Below are positions 26,451 to 38,152 of a DNA stretch of 64,000 bases, piece by piece. The DNA is from Atopsyche davidsoni (taxonomy: Eukaryota > Arthropoda > Insecta > Trichoptera > Hydrobiosidae). Position 1 is the stretch's first letter. Each line of letters starts with the position of its first letter. The position numbers and the translations under genes were made by a program. The notes beneath the pieces are model-generated. The model was not told the origin of the DNA. It made no database searches and saw only the letters and a list, made by a program, of their open reading frames with translations. The DNA lies in assembly GCA_022113835.1 (NCBI GenBank), contig JAILWY010000014.1:12521501-12585500 (forward strand), given 5' to 3'.

Positions 26451-27920
26451 ATGATTTATTTAAAATGTTCCGTTGAAGTCAAAGGGAGCGAATACTGTCG
26501 GCGCTGAGCTACTTCCGTGGGAGGGGCGCCTCCATTCCGTCCTGTCCGGTAACGACACGGCCGTAACTCAAGTCGTCAGAGGGTTTGCAGCATTGGAAGC
26601 TCGTTTTTCGTTGATTACCCGCTGTTAATCTTCTAAATTGACTCGTCTGTCGGGTGTCCCGAGGTGTGTGATACCTGCCGCAATTGAGCGCTCATAATTG
26701 CAGATTACGCAGGCTACCGTAAGCCGGGCGGCATTAAAGTGTCATTATCGCGATACAAATCTCGGCGGTCTAATGAAAAAACTTCGCGTGCGGGTAATCG
26801 CCGCCTCGCAACCAGACGCTGGCGGCCACTCGGAGTCGATCTAGCTCAGTCTGATCGGGCTCTTGCCGCTAAAGATTCCCTCCTTTACCCCATTCCTCGC
26901 TCAACGGCAGGACTGAAACTCAACCCCTCTCGGCACTTGGTATATCAATGTTTGATTACTTTTGGCTCTTTTCCAATTGAGCTTTCAGTGTGTGTTTTGT
27001 TTGTATTTAGATTATTTGATTTCAGATTTCTTTTTTTCATTTTTCTATATCACCACAGATTACGAATACAAGCGGTATGTTTTTTTTAAAGCAAAGAATG
27101 AACGATCGGCAAATAGCTAAATAAAACTTGAATCGCATGACGTCAAGCGTGCACGTTAACCGTACACACGGCTTTCGAGTATATTGAAATCTTTCTGTAG
27201 CTTTTCTTTGTTGTTTATTTTGCTCAGAAATCATTTAGTTTTATCCCCCTAGATATTTTACCAATAAAATTCACAACAGACCTCTCCGCCCACACACCGA
27301 CAAGCCGCCCTCGTCTCCGATCGCAACAACAGCGAGGGGCGCCGCCCCCGGACGGGAGCGCCCGGGGGAAGGCGGGGACGGGTGCGGTGGGATTTATGAA
27401 ATTGCCTCGCGATATTGTCAGACAAGCTGAGGCAGGGAAGGCCAACAATTTTTTTGGTACATTTATTATTTATGTGATATCAATTTATGGTTTTTCTAAT
27501 TATATGTTCCCTACAGACATTCCTTTTTATATTACACTTATGCGAATCCACTTTATTTTATGTTTAAATTATTATTTATTTTTTTATCATCGTGAGTATA
27601 ATAGCTCCCAGAATTTATAAGTTCGTAATTGGAAAAACGATTTGATCAGTACCCTGTTAGGAATAACACGTGTATTCCCACCGGAGTTACGTACGTTACA
27701 CCGGAACACGAAGACTAAAGCGGCTCTCCTTCTACTGGTCGTGTTCTATCTGTGTAACCGACAATCGCTATTTATCTCCTTCTCTATAAATATACTCGAT
27801 ATTTCCTATTTACTTTATATGCCTTTGTTTGAAATCTCTATTCTATTGCAGTTGTATTTTTCATACATCAATATTTACGCTACGAATCCGGAATATTATT
27901 TGTTATCGTATAAAACGAAA
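26450..27920. other. non-coding mixed DNA
   Basis: GC-richer from about 26460 to 26940 and 27280 to 27440, AT-rich elsewhere. The 116-codon frame (26739-27089) and the 93-codon frame (27642-27923) have no recognisable domain and no splice context. Confidence 0.5.
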
Positions 27921-30200
27921 TGATACGCGAACATTCTCCCCCGGCCCGCCGAACGAAAAAAGCTCCCCACGATATCTTTCAATTTACGTGCGCCGTAACG
28001 TAAACCCGAGCACACCCGCGGACTCCGGCATCGGCCTCGCGAACGCCGATCAGAAAACAGGCTCTCGAAATAATAAATACGTTTCCTAATAATGATCTCG
28101 TTTATCCGACCGGATCGGCTCGTTCTCTCTGCGCGCTCGTATCGTTTCCTATTCTTCTGGGCGATTCATTATTGCGTTCCCCGGATCGTATCCTCCAGAT
28201 AGACACCCGTGGGGCTCCCTGCCTCTGGAGCGCGCCCCTTCTGGAATTTTCCGCGCCTCGTCTCCGATATCTCTTCCTCCCTCGGCGCATCTTCGCTAGG
28301 CTTTTTCTACTCCGAAATCAGAGTAGCCAGTAACGCGCATGTGAAAATTATGTACATATGTGATTTTATATTTTAACGATATCAAATCGAAGATTCGCGC
28401 TGTATGAAATCTTCTAGCGAACTTTTATCGCAATTTCCTTTTGGGACCTTTTATTCCGTAAAGAATGCATAATGTGGATTTCGACTTCTTTTAAACGCGA
28501 TACTCGAATCGGAACGAATTTCCTATCGGTCAGGTCGCAGATCCTTCTAGAAGTCTGTCTTCTTTGTGAAGTGGCGAGCACAAAAGATTATATTGTCCGA
28601 GTGCGTAACCGCCGCTGCGCGCGGCTCGGTCCAGCTTTGAATATTTCATGATAATGTTCTTCCTCCCGCCGGCAGAGCTCGTCTGCTTTCGCCGCTGGAC
28701 AGGCTCAATCATCGGAATTGCCGCGACAAGGCGAAGATCGCGATCCAGCGGGTCGCGAGAACTCCGCTACCCTCGGTAGGATTACAAGCTGCCAAACGAC
28801 CATCCGGCGAGGCGGCAACGGAACCGCGAGCCGAGATTGAACGCGATAAATTCACGTCGTAAAACCTTTCTGGTACGTTTATCGAATTACCGATACGCCC
28901 GTAAACGAAGACCGGTGGAGCGAATGCAGTTTTCAATCTGTTGCTTGTCATTAAAAGCAGCCGCTCCCCGGCGCCGCCGTTCGATCCGCGGCGCTCGGCC
29001 GTCGGCGTCGACTCCTCGCGTCGAGGCGCCCCGGCCGGGCGTCCCCGCGCGGATGCTCTCGCAGAACGAAACTCCGACAAAGGGAGCGGAGACGGCGCGC
29101 TCGAAAGAGGATTTTTACGGTCGGATAAAGAAAATGCGGCTTCCCCGTAACCTCCCTCCGACACGGGAGAAGGTTTTATGAGATTGGCGGGATATTATGT
29201 GAAAAGACGCGTGATTTCCGAGATGCTTGTGGCGCACTCTCCCCGATCGATCGCGTTGGCTTTTCTCGGGACGCTTGTGAGATGACAGCGCTTATGATTA
29301 TTCAAACCGTATTATTTATAGTCCGCCCTAAATAGACTTTCCTCTCGAGGGAGCTTGAGCTATCGCCTTCGTCCTGCGCAGCGGGGAGCTCCGTGGCGTC
29401 TCCGACTGACTAATCAGATAAGCCACTTTTCACGTTTCACTATTCCCGCGGCATTGCGTTCATTACATCCCCGAGATTAAGAAAGCTGTCCTCATTTGTA
29501 AGATAAAATTTACCCGGCGCTTGAATTGCGTTAAAATGTAAATTGCGCAGAAGTTAGTCTCGCGCTCCCCGGGCGACCCTTCTAATTGTTAAGCCGCAGC
29601 TTCTTTCGTGACGTGTATTTAATTCTCTCTGTTATTCGTTAAATTAGCAATTCCATCTCTCTCGCCGGGCTCCCTTCTCGGCGAACTTTAGATGGATTTT
29701 TTATCGGCGTCGGGCTGGCTTGCGAGTGCGGCCCCGCATTTAAACAAAAGTTGCATTAGCAGACTGGTCGTAAACTCGGCCGGGGCGTGTTGCTCCTTTT
29801 ATTGCTCGCACGTTAGATTCGCCCTTTGTTCTCGGCTGCGTCTACTCGAATCTGTTTGTGCGGCTTCACATTAAAAGCTCTGTTCCCAGAAGCTTCACAT
29901 TCGTCCCTTCAACAAATACAATTAATTCGCCTTCTTGAACACTTAGCACAAAAAAATAAATATTTACGATTTCTCGCCGGGCTTTGTGATTGGCAGAGAT
30001 CGCTTTCAATGCACTCGGGGCATCTAATAACGCCTCCGACCATTAATGTTTTCCAACCTCAGCCACATCTGTACGGACCCAGCCGCTCAGGTCGCTCCCG
30101 GGACGTTTTGTATTCACACATTTATAGCTGTCCCTGCAAAACTCTTTTAAAATTACATCTCATTTTGGAAGTGAGAATGGCTCATGTATTGTGTATTTAT
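27920..30200. other. long non-coding GC-rich block
   Basis: One of the larger CpG-containing blocks. Open frames of 151 codons (minus, 28709-29164), 114 and 69 codons (+) lie over each other around 28840-29180, which is typical of GC-rich DNA with few stops. No known domain was seen in any of them. Confidence 0.5.
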
Positions 30201-31440
30201 TACTATTGAATTTAGCTTTACTTCTAAATAATTAAAAAAAAAAAAAAAACAATCAGACTCGATTCTACTAGCATATCTTAGTTTCAATTTCGACATTAAA
30301 AATTTTCCTATTTACGTTTACGCTTTTAAGTGCCATGCTTTGGTCATCCTTATGTGTATGGTATATTTTATAAAAAAATTGTTTTTTTTTAAATGTGATC
30401 AAAGCCAATAAATAACAACATAAATGTCACCCGAGCTGTTGGGGAGTCTATTTAGTGAATAGATTCTACCGGTGCGGTGCGACGGTGCAGGCAGCCCCGC
30501 CTGGGTGTTGCGGCGTCCCGGGCGGCTGACGGGCCGTCATATCGGCAATCGGATGTTCCGCTGTCAGTAGTGTTATTACCGCCAGGCCGACAGCCGCGCA
30601 CCCCCGGGCGGCTCGTGGTGTGTAAACTGAAGCCTAATGGAGGGAACGCAGACAAACACTGTCACCGCGTCACGTGATTGAGGGTGAGAGACGACCCCAC
30701 GCGACGCGAGAACAGCATGTTTAATTTTATTTAAACTCTCCCATGACAGCTTAATTAGATTAAACCCAAGTGACAGTTGCAGGCTTTTCGGTTTAGAATA
30801 TTTTCTAAACGCTTGACATGAACGTAAATGTTTTTCGATGCTAATTTTGGATGCCACGGTCAATGGATAAACTTTATAAATAAGTGATATCGTGTTGGTG
30901 TTTTTTCACTAATTCAATCACTAATTCAAACCTAAGTATAAATTACTACAATATCATCATTGTTGTCAAAAATAGTTTATTAAAATTATTTATCTATATT
31001 ATATATATATATACCGTTCTCTCTCGCTTTTTCTCTCTCTTATGTGTCTATTGTTGTACTCAACCGTAAGCTGAAATTTAATTTAAATATTGAAATCATG
31101 CTTCGAATTATTATCCCAAAGGTAGTCACTCTCTAACCTTATAAGTACCTTGTTGTTAATACACGAGTGTACACAATTTATGTAAATTGTTTAAATGTGA
31201 ATATAACCATACTTTATATCTGAATTTAGTATTTTATGAATGCTCTTTTACTCTTTTTTTATCGTAAAGCTATGCTTATTATTGTTATAATGTAAAAAAA
31301 GTAACCAATGTCACAATTAGATTTCATAACGAACGTTATTCTATATTATTTATTTTGAGACTGCAAATTTCATCAGATCAACTGTTTTGCAGTGATACAC
31401 GGTAATTCAAGATGTTTGTTCGCGCTCTGTCTGCACATTC
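30200..31440. other. non-coding: AT-rich around a GC island
   Basis: A poly-A run begins near 30231. A GC-rich island at about 30465-30620 stands in AT-rich DNA; frames on both strands cross it and none has a clear acceptor and donor. A TA run (about 31000) and a CT-rich stretch (about 31020) are simple repeats. Confidence 0.55.
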
Positions 31441-31840
31441 AGGCCCTCGGCTATAATTACAGCGTTTCTCTAATTACCTTAAGGGGTGCAATAAACGTCT
31501 CGCGATCCCCTGCAATACATTAACAATCAAATTAAGCCCCGCCGCTAACTCGCATCGATCGGCGCCCTCCCCCTCCCGCACTAAATAAGTAATTCTCTCC
31601 TCGCGCGATCGGCGTCTTTATTCCCGGCGCTTGAATTATTCGCGGGCGGGCCTCGCCGGCTTATTACGCGCCCTGTTTTCGCAGGCAAATAACTCGTCGG
31701 CACAATGAACCGGCACGTTGCCTCCTAGCTGGTAGGAACGCCGATTCGCGGTGAAATTTAGCCAATAATTACGGCAATACCGCACGATTAAAATTGGTTT
31801 GTCAGGGATGTTGCCTCTTGATAAAAAGGTCACTCTTGTA
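31440..31840. other. non-coding GC-mixed block
   Basis: A CpG-containing block with AATAAA/TTTATT and AATTA-type words resembling regulatory non-coding DNA. No gene is seen; a 65-codon minus-strand frame at 31636-31833 is unremarkable. Confidence 0.45.
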
Positions 31841-31844
31841 GTTT

Positions 31845-31960
31845 ATGATGATCCAGTGGTTAACTCGATTGCTACCGACCTTGACATTTGTGGGTTGAAT
31901 ACGTGTGGTGCAACTATAATTATTTCAACTATTTCTATAATTTATATTGCAAAAAAAATA
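31845..31960 (+). mobile_element. decayed tRNA-derived SINE head (candidate)
   Basis: TGATCCAGTGG at 31849-31859 matches box A at ten of eleven positions. GGGTTGAATAC at 31892-31902 is a weak box B. The 43-bp spacing fits, and the words AGTGGTTAA and ATTTGTGGGT are shared with the element near 1955, so both may be old copies of one SINE family. The downstream body is not recognisable. Confidence 0.4.
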
Positions 31961-33850
31961 TTAATAAAGTAGTAAACGTTGGTGAAAAACAATTAAATAT
32001 AAATATACCGCTACGGGGCCTATACTGATTGTATAGTTGTTAATTTTTCAAATAAGATTTTTTTTTTATTATTATATATATGTTTAAAAAAAACTAAATT
32101 AAAAGTTAATTACTCATTTTTTATAACACCCAAAGAAAACAAAACTCATTTTATTGTTGATAATAGGCACGTTAGTTCTATAAATATGTTTTTTTTTTTT
32201 TTTTTTAATTATTGATATTGGATTGTATTTGTTTTGCCACATTCTCCGGTAAATGAAAACTACGGTAACTCGTAATATTAAAAAAAGAGAAGAGAGACAT
32301 ATGCGCTCATTGCCTTGCTCGTACATCAGCCCAACGGTACTTTGCGGGCCTTACGGAATGGAAAGACTACCTCTTAAATAAAGAACTAACAAGTCCACCA
32401 CCCGAAAAAGTCAATAGTCTCCCAACTGAAACCTCAAATAAACTCCGGTAAATCCCCGACGAAGGAAAACACTGCATCAGCCGGAAGCCTCGGCCGCGGA
32501 GTGAGGGGGAGGGCTCTAATGCGGCTAGACTCGGGAGGAATACGGAAAATATTTATCCGCTCTTCTCCGGCCACTACATTTACATAATTAAAATAACACC
32601 AGCGCATCCGATCGATTCTCAATACTCACTACGTCCAGATTCTGCGTTCTCGAGCTTTTTTACGCGTGTTTATTCTGTTAAGCTTTTACTCGCTAGATAT
32701 TTCGTATTTTTCTTATTTATAAAGGTATTCAATTTGACTGTAAAGGCAGTTTCGCAGTGGCTGTATGCTCTTTGTGCTTTTTTTGGTCATCCCCGCGGGA
32801 TGTCCTTATCCGAGCCGGCCGGGGTCTTATGTAAAATTCATCGCATTTTGTATCGCCGTGTCGACATTTAAACGGCCGTACAAGGCAGGGCTTCTGCCGC
32901 GGAGTTAATCTTTAAATGCCTCGCAAAAAAATTACAATTTTGTGAAAATTCAAAAGCTGTTTTTTTGTTTTGGTATTTTATGCATTAAATAAATGATTTA
33001 TTCGAGGCACACCATCCCCGCAGAGATTACGGCCGCTAATCCTGTTGTGTGATGACGCTTGCATTCCGCGCTGGGATAGTTTATAATACTCCGCTCCGCT
33101 AATTGCATTACCGCAACGCGTCCGCTTCTCGCAACAGTTCACAAATTTTATTCAAATATTTATTCGACTGCTGCGAGTGCGCCGCCCACCCGGCAGGCCG
33201 GCAGCGGATTGTTTTCCATTAACCCGCTCCAGCGGCCATTTTAGATCGCGGCCGGACGCCATCGCAGTCACTTCCGAATAACGCATCTCGAGTGGACCGC
33301 GATCCGCGCTCAAGTCGGCCGGAGGAGAGTGCGGTCTCGCGTGATTTATCGCATCTCCGCCGCCATCGTCCGACTCCCGCCGCTCTTCGCGTAGTAAATT
33401 TCGAATCGATCTCTCGGTAGATAATTAAGAAAATGTCGAAAGCTCTGAAATGCCTGTTGAATTGTTTATTTCCCCGGCGCGCTTATTAAAATGCACTCGC
33501 GAGATAACCGATTCGCAAAGGTCCGTCCGGAATAAGCGATCGCGGTTATCGCCGATGCTATCTGCGGAGCTCCTCCCGCCGGACTCGCCCGCGGCGGGGC
33601 CGGGCGGCCGCGCACCTTGTATTTACTCGTACTTACCACCGTTTAACCGCGACTGCGAGCTCACCTCCGCCGTAATTTGTTCGCGGCCGGTTCTCGGATA
33701 AAAAGTGAGCAGGTGATGTCCGGAACCGGTATTTCCCCACTAAATAACTTGCCCCGGCCCTAATGGCCGCGATCGACGAATTCCGGAGAGCGAGCGCTCG
33801 TGACGGGCACCTCCCGACCTGCCAGACCACACGGACCGCGGGAGTCCTCC
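31960..33850. other. non-coding: AT-rich then GC-mixed
   Basis: AT-rich to about 32320, including a long T run near 32190, then a GC-mixed CpG-containing block. No frame above 83 codons and no gene signal. Confidence 0.5.
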
Positions 33851-33877
33851 GCCCCGCCTCCGCCCCCGCCCCCGCCC
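33851..33877. repeat. C-rich GCCCCC-type tract
   Basis: Interrupted GCCCCC and GCCTCC units form a short C-rich tract. Proline- or glycine-rich open frames over it on both strands are artefacts of the repeat. Confidence 0.65.
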
Positions 33878-35660
33878 ACTGCTACTGCGCCGAGGGCGGC
33901 TCTCTCGAGTGACTCCCGACGGGCGCCTGCGACTCCGGCGTTCATTAATGCGAGCGGTCCGCATAAAAACGCATCGCATTTGTCAAGGTGGACGTGTCGA
34001 TAAATTAATCTAGTTCGCTCCGTTTATTTTCCCTACGCGATAGAAAATTTTTGCGACTCCACGGTGACGTCACTAGAACAGACGACCCCCCGCGGTCTAC
34101 ATAAAAATAATACGAGTGGTCGAAAACGCTGACCCTCCAGGCAGCGGTCAGTCGGGTGATAGAAATTGTAAAAGCTTTACCCGTTTTGCAGACGGGTATT
34201 TCGTCTCCCCCTCGTGCTGCAGCCGTCGGCTGCTTCATTCGAGTCGACCTTAACAGGTTGCTTAAAACAATTTATCTTGGCGGTTAATGTCTCGACGGAA
34301 TTTCTTTTTATCGTGCGTGTGAAATTTATTCAACCCGAATAGGGCGCGAGGCGCTCGCTTCGGAAACTCCAGGCGTAAAATGTGTGCGTCGCTAGTCCGC
34401 GCACCCGAAGACCAAGAACACATTACGCTCGCGCACAGCCCAGATCCCTTCGATACTGACACCGTTACTTCTCTATCTATTGTCATGATCTCAGACTCAG
34501 TAATTAGATTATAATATCACAATTAATGACATGTCTCGTTCTACTGCCGCAATAAACGCTGCAATAAATAAGCATCTAGTCAATTATTTGTAATTAATTC
34601 TCCGATTCATTACGATAAGTTATAATTCATGGCTCTGGTAGTTGATAAATTATCTATCAAAAGGCAGCGTAGGCAATTTAATTGGTAAACAAACAAGCAG
34701 TCCGGCCCAGAGCTCGGTCGTTACTCCAGCTTCCGCCTGCTTGTCTAGTAGAACAACTCGAGGCTCAATCTTGAGGCCAATATGATAAATTGATTTCACG
34801 AGTACTTCTCCCTTCACCATTATTGTCAATTATCTGATCGAATTACGGTGTATAAGTTTTAGATAACTGATGATTTATAATTATCAAGAGACTGCCGGTT
34901 ATATTATACGACACGAAAGCAGGTGTCAAGCTAACGACTCGTGTTGCGTCTGATAATGTCTCGCCGTGAAGTCGTGAAGTAGCACCGGGAGGCTCCCCGG
35001 GCGCTCGTTGGGCCGACGCATCGCCGCTGCAGTGCCAGGGGTGGGTGCTCGCGCTGGAATGCAATATTAATTGTATCATTAAGTTCTGTTTGAATTAAAA
35101 GGTACGAGTAAAGCTACGCAATATTCAAATGTAGGTCTCGTGCATATAATGGAGTTGATAACCCTGAAGGCACTCGGCGGACAATCGTATCGTGTAATCT
35201 CAAATTAACACGAAAAAAACATGTTAAGTGAATGAAACCGACGTTGATTTATTACGCAGATGTTCACACGATCAAATAGGTGTTCTTTTTTTTTCGTCAT
35301 CACTTGTTCCACCCGCTTAAGCGTCCGAACGTATTTGTGTATGTACGGAGCTTCTCAGAAACGTTTTGTGTTTGTAATATTTAATTAAACAATTCCCACC
35401 TTAATTTCTGTTCGCCGTAAATAACAAAACTTCGTCTTATTTTCGATCGCTACGATGCGAAAGCGAACGCTCGGCGATATCACTTTAATCGAATTCGGTA
35501 ACCGCGGCAGTCTCGCGGCGCACATATCATGCCAGCCAGTATAATTAAATTGCTTTCAGTAAAAAGTTCCACTTTACGCAACATCGATTAATATAAATCG
35601 AATCGATAAATTTAACAGTCAATTTGTATTACTTCACTCCGCTAAGTGCAACGTCATACC
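33878..35660. other. non-coding GC-mixed DNA
   Basis: A CpG-containing block to about 34500, then more AT-rich DNA. Frames of 65-79 codons on both strands have no recognisable domain. Confidence 0.5.
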
Positions 35661-35663
35661 CGC

Positions 35664-35726
35664 ACACCTGGCCGCGCTACGGGCTAGCGGATTTCGTGAT
35701 CACCTGCTAATAGTCCCGACAGGTGT
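35664..35726. promoter_or_regulatory. cluster of three CAGGTG E-boxes
   Basis: CACCTG occurs at 35665-35670 and 35701-35706, and CAGGTG at 35720-35725. The outer two form an inverted pair, ACACCTG and CAGGTGT. CAGGTG is the E-box bound by bHLH activators and by Snail/ZEB-type zinc fingers, and AGGTGTG also resembles a T-box half-site. This is a candidate enhancer element by motif only. Confidence 0.3.
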
Positions 35727-36190
35727 GGCCTCAGTCTAAACTTATTCACGATTTTATTTTTTCATCCCGTCTATGTGTTCATATCATTATACTCGATTAT
35801 TCAATTCTCGCTAATGGCACGCTGTAGATGTATACGCGAGGTTATACAGCGTCTAGAATGGTACCTCTTTGAACGGGCTATTAAATAACACGATAATGGT
35901 ATATTAACAACCAATAAAGCCATTTTTTATTTCTTTTTATTATCATGCGTCTTCGGCAATTTACATCTAAATTGGTATTGTAAACAGACCCGACTGGCCC
36001 GGATGGAAATAATTTGTGTTTATAATGGAATGGACTCACGCCGAGATTCCAGACTTAATGTGATTAAAAAAAAGCATAAGAAACAATTCAAAACTATGTA
36101 TTCTTGATATGTAAATGAGTATGTATGTTGGATCACAATCTACTTAAATCAGACTGTGCGTTTTTATTTTGTTTACAATGTAGGCAATTA
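35727..36190. other. non-coding AT-rich DNA
   Basis: AT-rich sequence without recognised features up to the left direct repeat of the palindromic element. Confidence 0.55.
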
Positions 36191-36193
36191 ATA

Positions 36194-36445
36194 AATGACT
36201 ATTCATGTCACAATAAAATAAAACCAAATGGTTTTGGAGACTACGTTTATTTTGCTTATAGCGAGAGCTCTTTCGCCGAACACGGCATCTTCAAGACTCA
36301 AGAGTCTTGAAGATGCCGTGTTCGGCGAAAGAGCTCTCGCTATAAGCAAAATAAACGTAGTCTCCAAAACCATTTGGTTTTATTTTATTGTTATAAAATG
36401 GAGTATTACAAAATAAATACCAGTTCCATTAATGACTATTCATGT
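36194..36445. mobile_element. palindromic insertion bracketed by a 15-bp direct repeat (candidate MITE-like element)
   Basis: The same 15 bases, AATGACTATTCATGT, occur at 36194-36208 and 36431-36445. Between them lie the 182-bp palindrome (36210-36391) and a 39-bp non-palindromic tail. This is the layout of an insertion with a target-site duplication, although 15 bp is long for most DNA transposons and would suit target-primed insertion better. No transposase is present, so it would be non-autonomous. Confidence 0.4.
36210..36391. repeat. near-perfect hairpin palindrome, two 90-bp arms
   Basis: The arm 36210-36299 is the exact reverse complement of 36302-36391 with no mismatch; only the two central bases (AA, 36300-36301) are unpaired. 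Transcription from either strand would give an almost fully paired 90-bp stem. The arms are clearly less AT-rich in the centre (about 36260-36340) than the flanking DNA. Such identity implies a recent origin or ongoing arm-to-arm correction. Alternatives are a MITE, a hairpin-RNA locus, a recent inverted duplication by template switching, or a sequencing or assembly fold-back. Confidence 0.95.
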
Positions 36446-36610
36446 AAATATTTGAATTTTTTTTTCTTTTAAGTGTGTCATTATTCTCGGACAGTAAAAA
36501 AGTAATCTTCAATTGTGTGGGTTTAGTCTGATTTATTTGTTTTTTTATACTATAATCACAATTCTAGAAAATGCTATAAATGCATTTATGCAATCATTCA
36601 TTCAATGCAA

Positions 36611-36649
36611 GATTCATGCATAAATACAATACATATTTTTGCATGAATC
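36611..36649. repeat. short inverted repeat
   Basis: GATTCATGCA (36611-36620) and its exact complement TGCATGAATC (36640-36649) flank a 19-nt spacer that can extend the stem with a bulge. It is AT-rich and probably incidental. Confidence 0.7.
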
Positions 36650-36902
36650 GGTCATTATTTGTCGGTTGTTCTTCGAATTAATGAATACTTATTACTATAA
36701 GTATCAATTACTTAATTTGACTTTTTGTTGTATTAATTAAATTCCGCTCGTATCTCACTGTATGAAGAATAATTACAGAAATAAATAAAACATAAAGCTT
36801 GTAGTGAGGTGTATTATCGCGCCGTGAATGTAATTGCATTGTGTAGCGAGATGTTAATCCTTGCAACTTGGTTACGCTGTACATGTGTATGTTTACTTAT
36901 CT
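36650..36902. other. non-coding AT-rich DNA
   Basis: AT-rich sequence leading to the pyrimidine-rich acceptor of the candidate exon. Nothing else was seen. Confidence 0.5.
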
Positions 36903-36921
36903 GATCTCTCTGTTGTTGCAG

Positions 36922-36975
36922 GTACGTCCTAATGGTTTCCAAACAATCACCTCGACCGCCAAGGCTCCACCCCAC
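36922..36975 (+). CDS. candidate 54-nt microexon or recursive-splicing exon (product unknown)
   Basis: The acceptor is good (GATCTCTCTGTTGTTGCAG ending at 36921) and the donor CAC followed by GTAAGT starts at 36976. The 54 bases are a multiple of three. Phase 0 is open (VRPNGFQTITSTAKAPPH), as is the frame beginning at base 2; the third has a stop. I do not recognise the peptide. The exon begins GTACGT, so joining an upstream exon to this acceptor would recreate a usable donor at the junction. That is the architecture of a recursive-splicing exon in a long intron, in which case the 54 nt would be removed again. A constitutive or cassette coding exon is the alternative. It is the best splice-bounded signal in the window. 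Confidence 0.35.
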
Positions 36976-38055
36976 GTAAGTTTTTACCATATCATGTATT
37001 ACCGGGCCAGAATCGCCGTGTCGGAGCACTCTCGCGGCTAGGCTCGGTTCGCTTTGCGGTGACCTTACAAGCTTTCGATCTACTCTCAGGATTGATTAAT
37101 TCCTGCATTAAAATTTTTAAATTTTAAATTTGAATTTAAAAAAAATAAAAATAAATTGAACTCATTAAAATTTATTTATTATGAAACGCCTTTAGAGTTT
37201 TTTTTGTTGTGTTTTTCAAAATTGATTCAATAATAATACAAAAAACTTATTTAAAAAAATTATTAATGCAAAAAAATAACTGCACTTTATATAAGATTTA
37301 GATAAGTATAGCCAAACTGAGTTTTTAAAAGTGAAAGCGCGAGTTAAAAAAAACTTATGAATGTTTAGTTTCTTATAAATGTGTAATTAAAGCCCCTTTT
37401 CGTAGATTACCTTTTTGCAATGTAACAGTTTTTGCCACATCTGGCATATTTGAAAAATTGCAGTAGGATGATCATTGGTAAGTCATTATGGATTTACAAA
37501 TCGACCTGTGGGTTAGTACGATCTTCCGTTAGTTCGTCGGATAAGTTTGTGATTTTATCATAAATTATTAAATTTTATATATTTTCTGTTGAAATATTGA
37601 AATCAAAGGGAGCCCAATGAGCTAAGTTTTCAAAGATGTTTAAAATTGAAATTATACTCGTTCAATAAAACGATATTCGTGTTCACAGCGCAACGTTTAT
37701 GAATAAGCATTAAAGCGTAGGAAAAAAACTGAAACTCAATTTTAACGTACTAATTAAACTTAATTATTATTAATATTACTATGCAATCAGTCATAGTTTA
37801 AATTTATAATAGAAACAACGAATCGAATATTCGATTTGCCAGCACTTAAGCACTTGGCGGTGTAATTATGGCGTGGTAGATTAGCAATATTGATATCAAT
37901 TATAAAACACTCGGCGATGTGTACGGACGTATCATAAAGTAAAGCATATTCAATTAATTCGCCGCAGCCGGTATCGGCTCACGCCCTGCCGATAAGTTTC
38001 CACGGGGTGTTCCCCGCTCACTGCGGGCAGTTGATTAATTAACGCGATCGCCTGC
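36976..38055. other. non-coding: AT-rich
   Basis: Mostly AT-rich intron-like sequence. GTAAGT at 37475-37480 is preceded by an acceptor-like TTGCAG only 14 nt upstream; such a tiny exon is not convincing. No gene or RNA was found. Confidence 0.5.
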
Positions 38056-38152
38056 ACCGCCGGGGGACTGCCGGGGGTCCGCCGGGGGTCCACCGGGGAC
38101 CGCCGGGGACCGCCGGGGACCGCCGGGGGTCCGCCAGGGGACCAGGGGACTG
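38056..38152. repeat. GC-rich minisatellite, 10-11-bp unit
   Basis: About eight imperfect tandem units of CCGGGGGTCCG or CCGGGGACCG. Units carry GGTCC or GGACC words, so neighbouring units can pair. Proline-rich frames on the minus strand (87 and 78 codons) are repeat translations. Confidence 0.85.

Noticed and set aside
28709..29164. 151-codon minus-strand frame
   Set aside because: Lies in CpG-rich DNA where + strand frames of 114 and 69 codons are also open; no domain or splice signals.
36125..36416. Two 61-62-codon frames crossing the palindrome
   Set aside because: They read the two arms of the hairpin in turn; their protein-like look comes from the arm sequence and no family was recognised.
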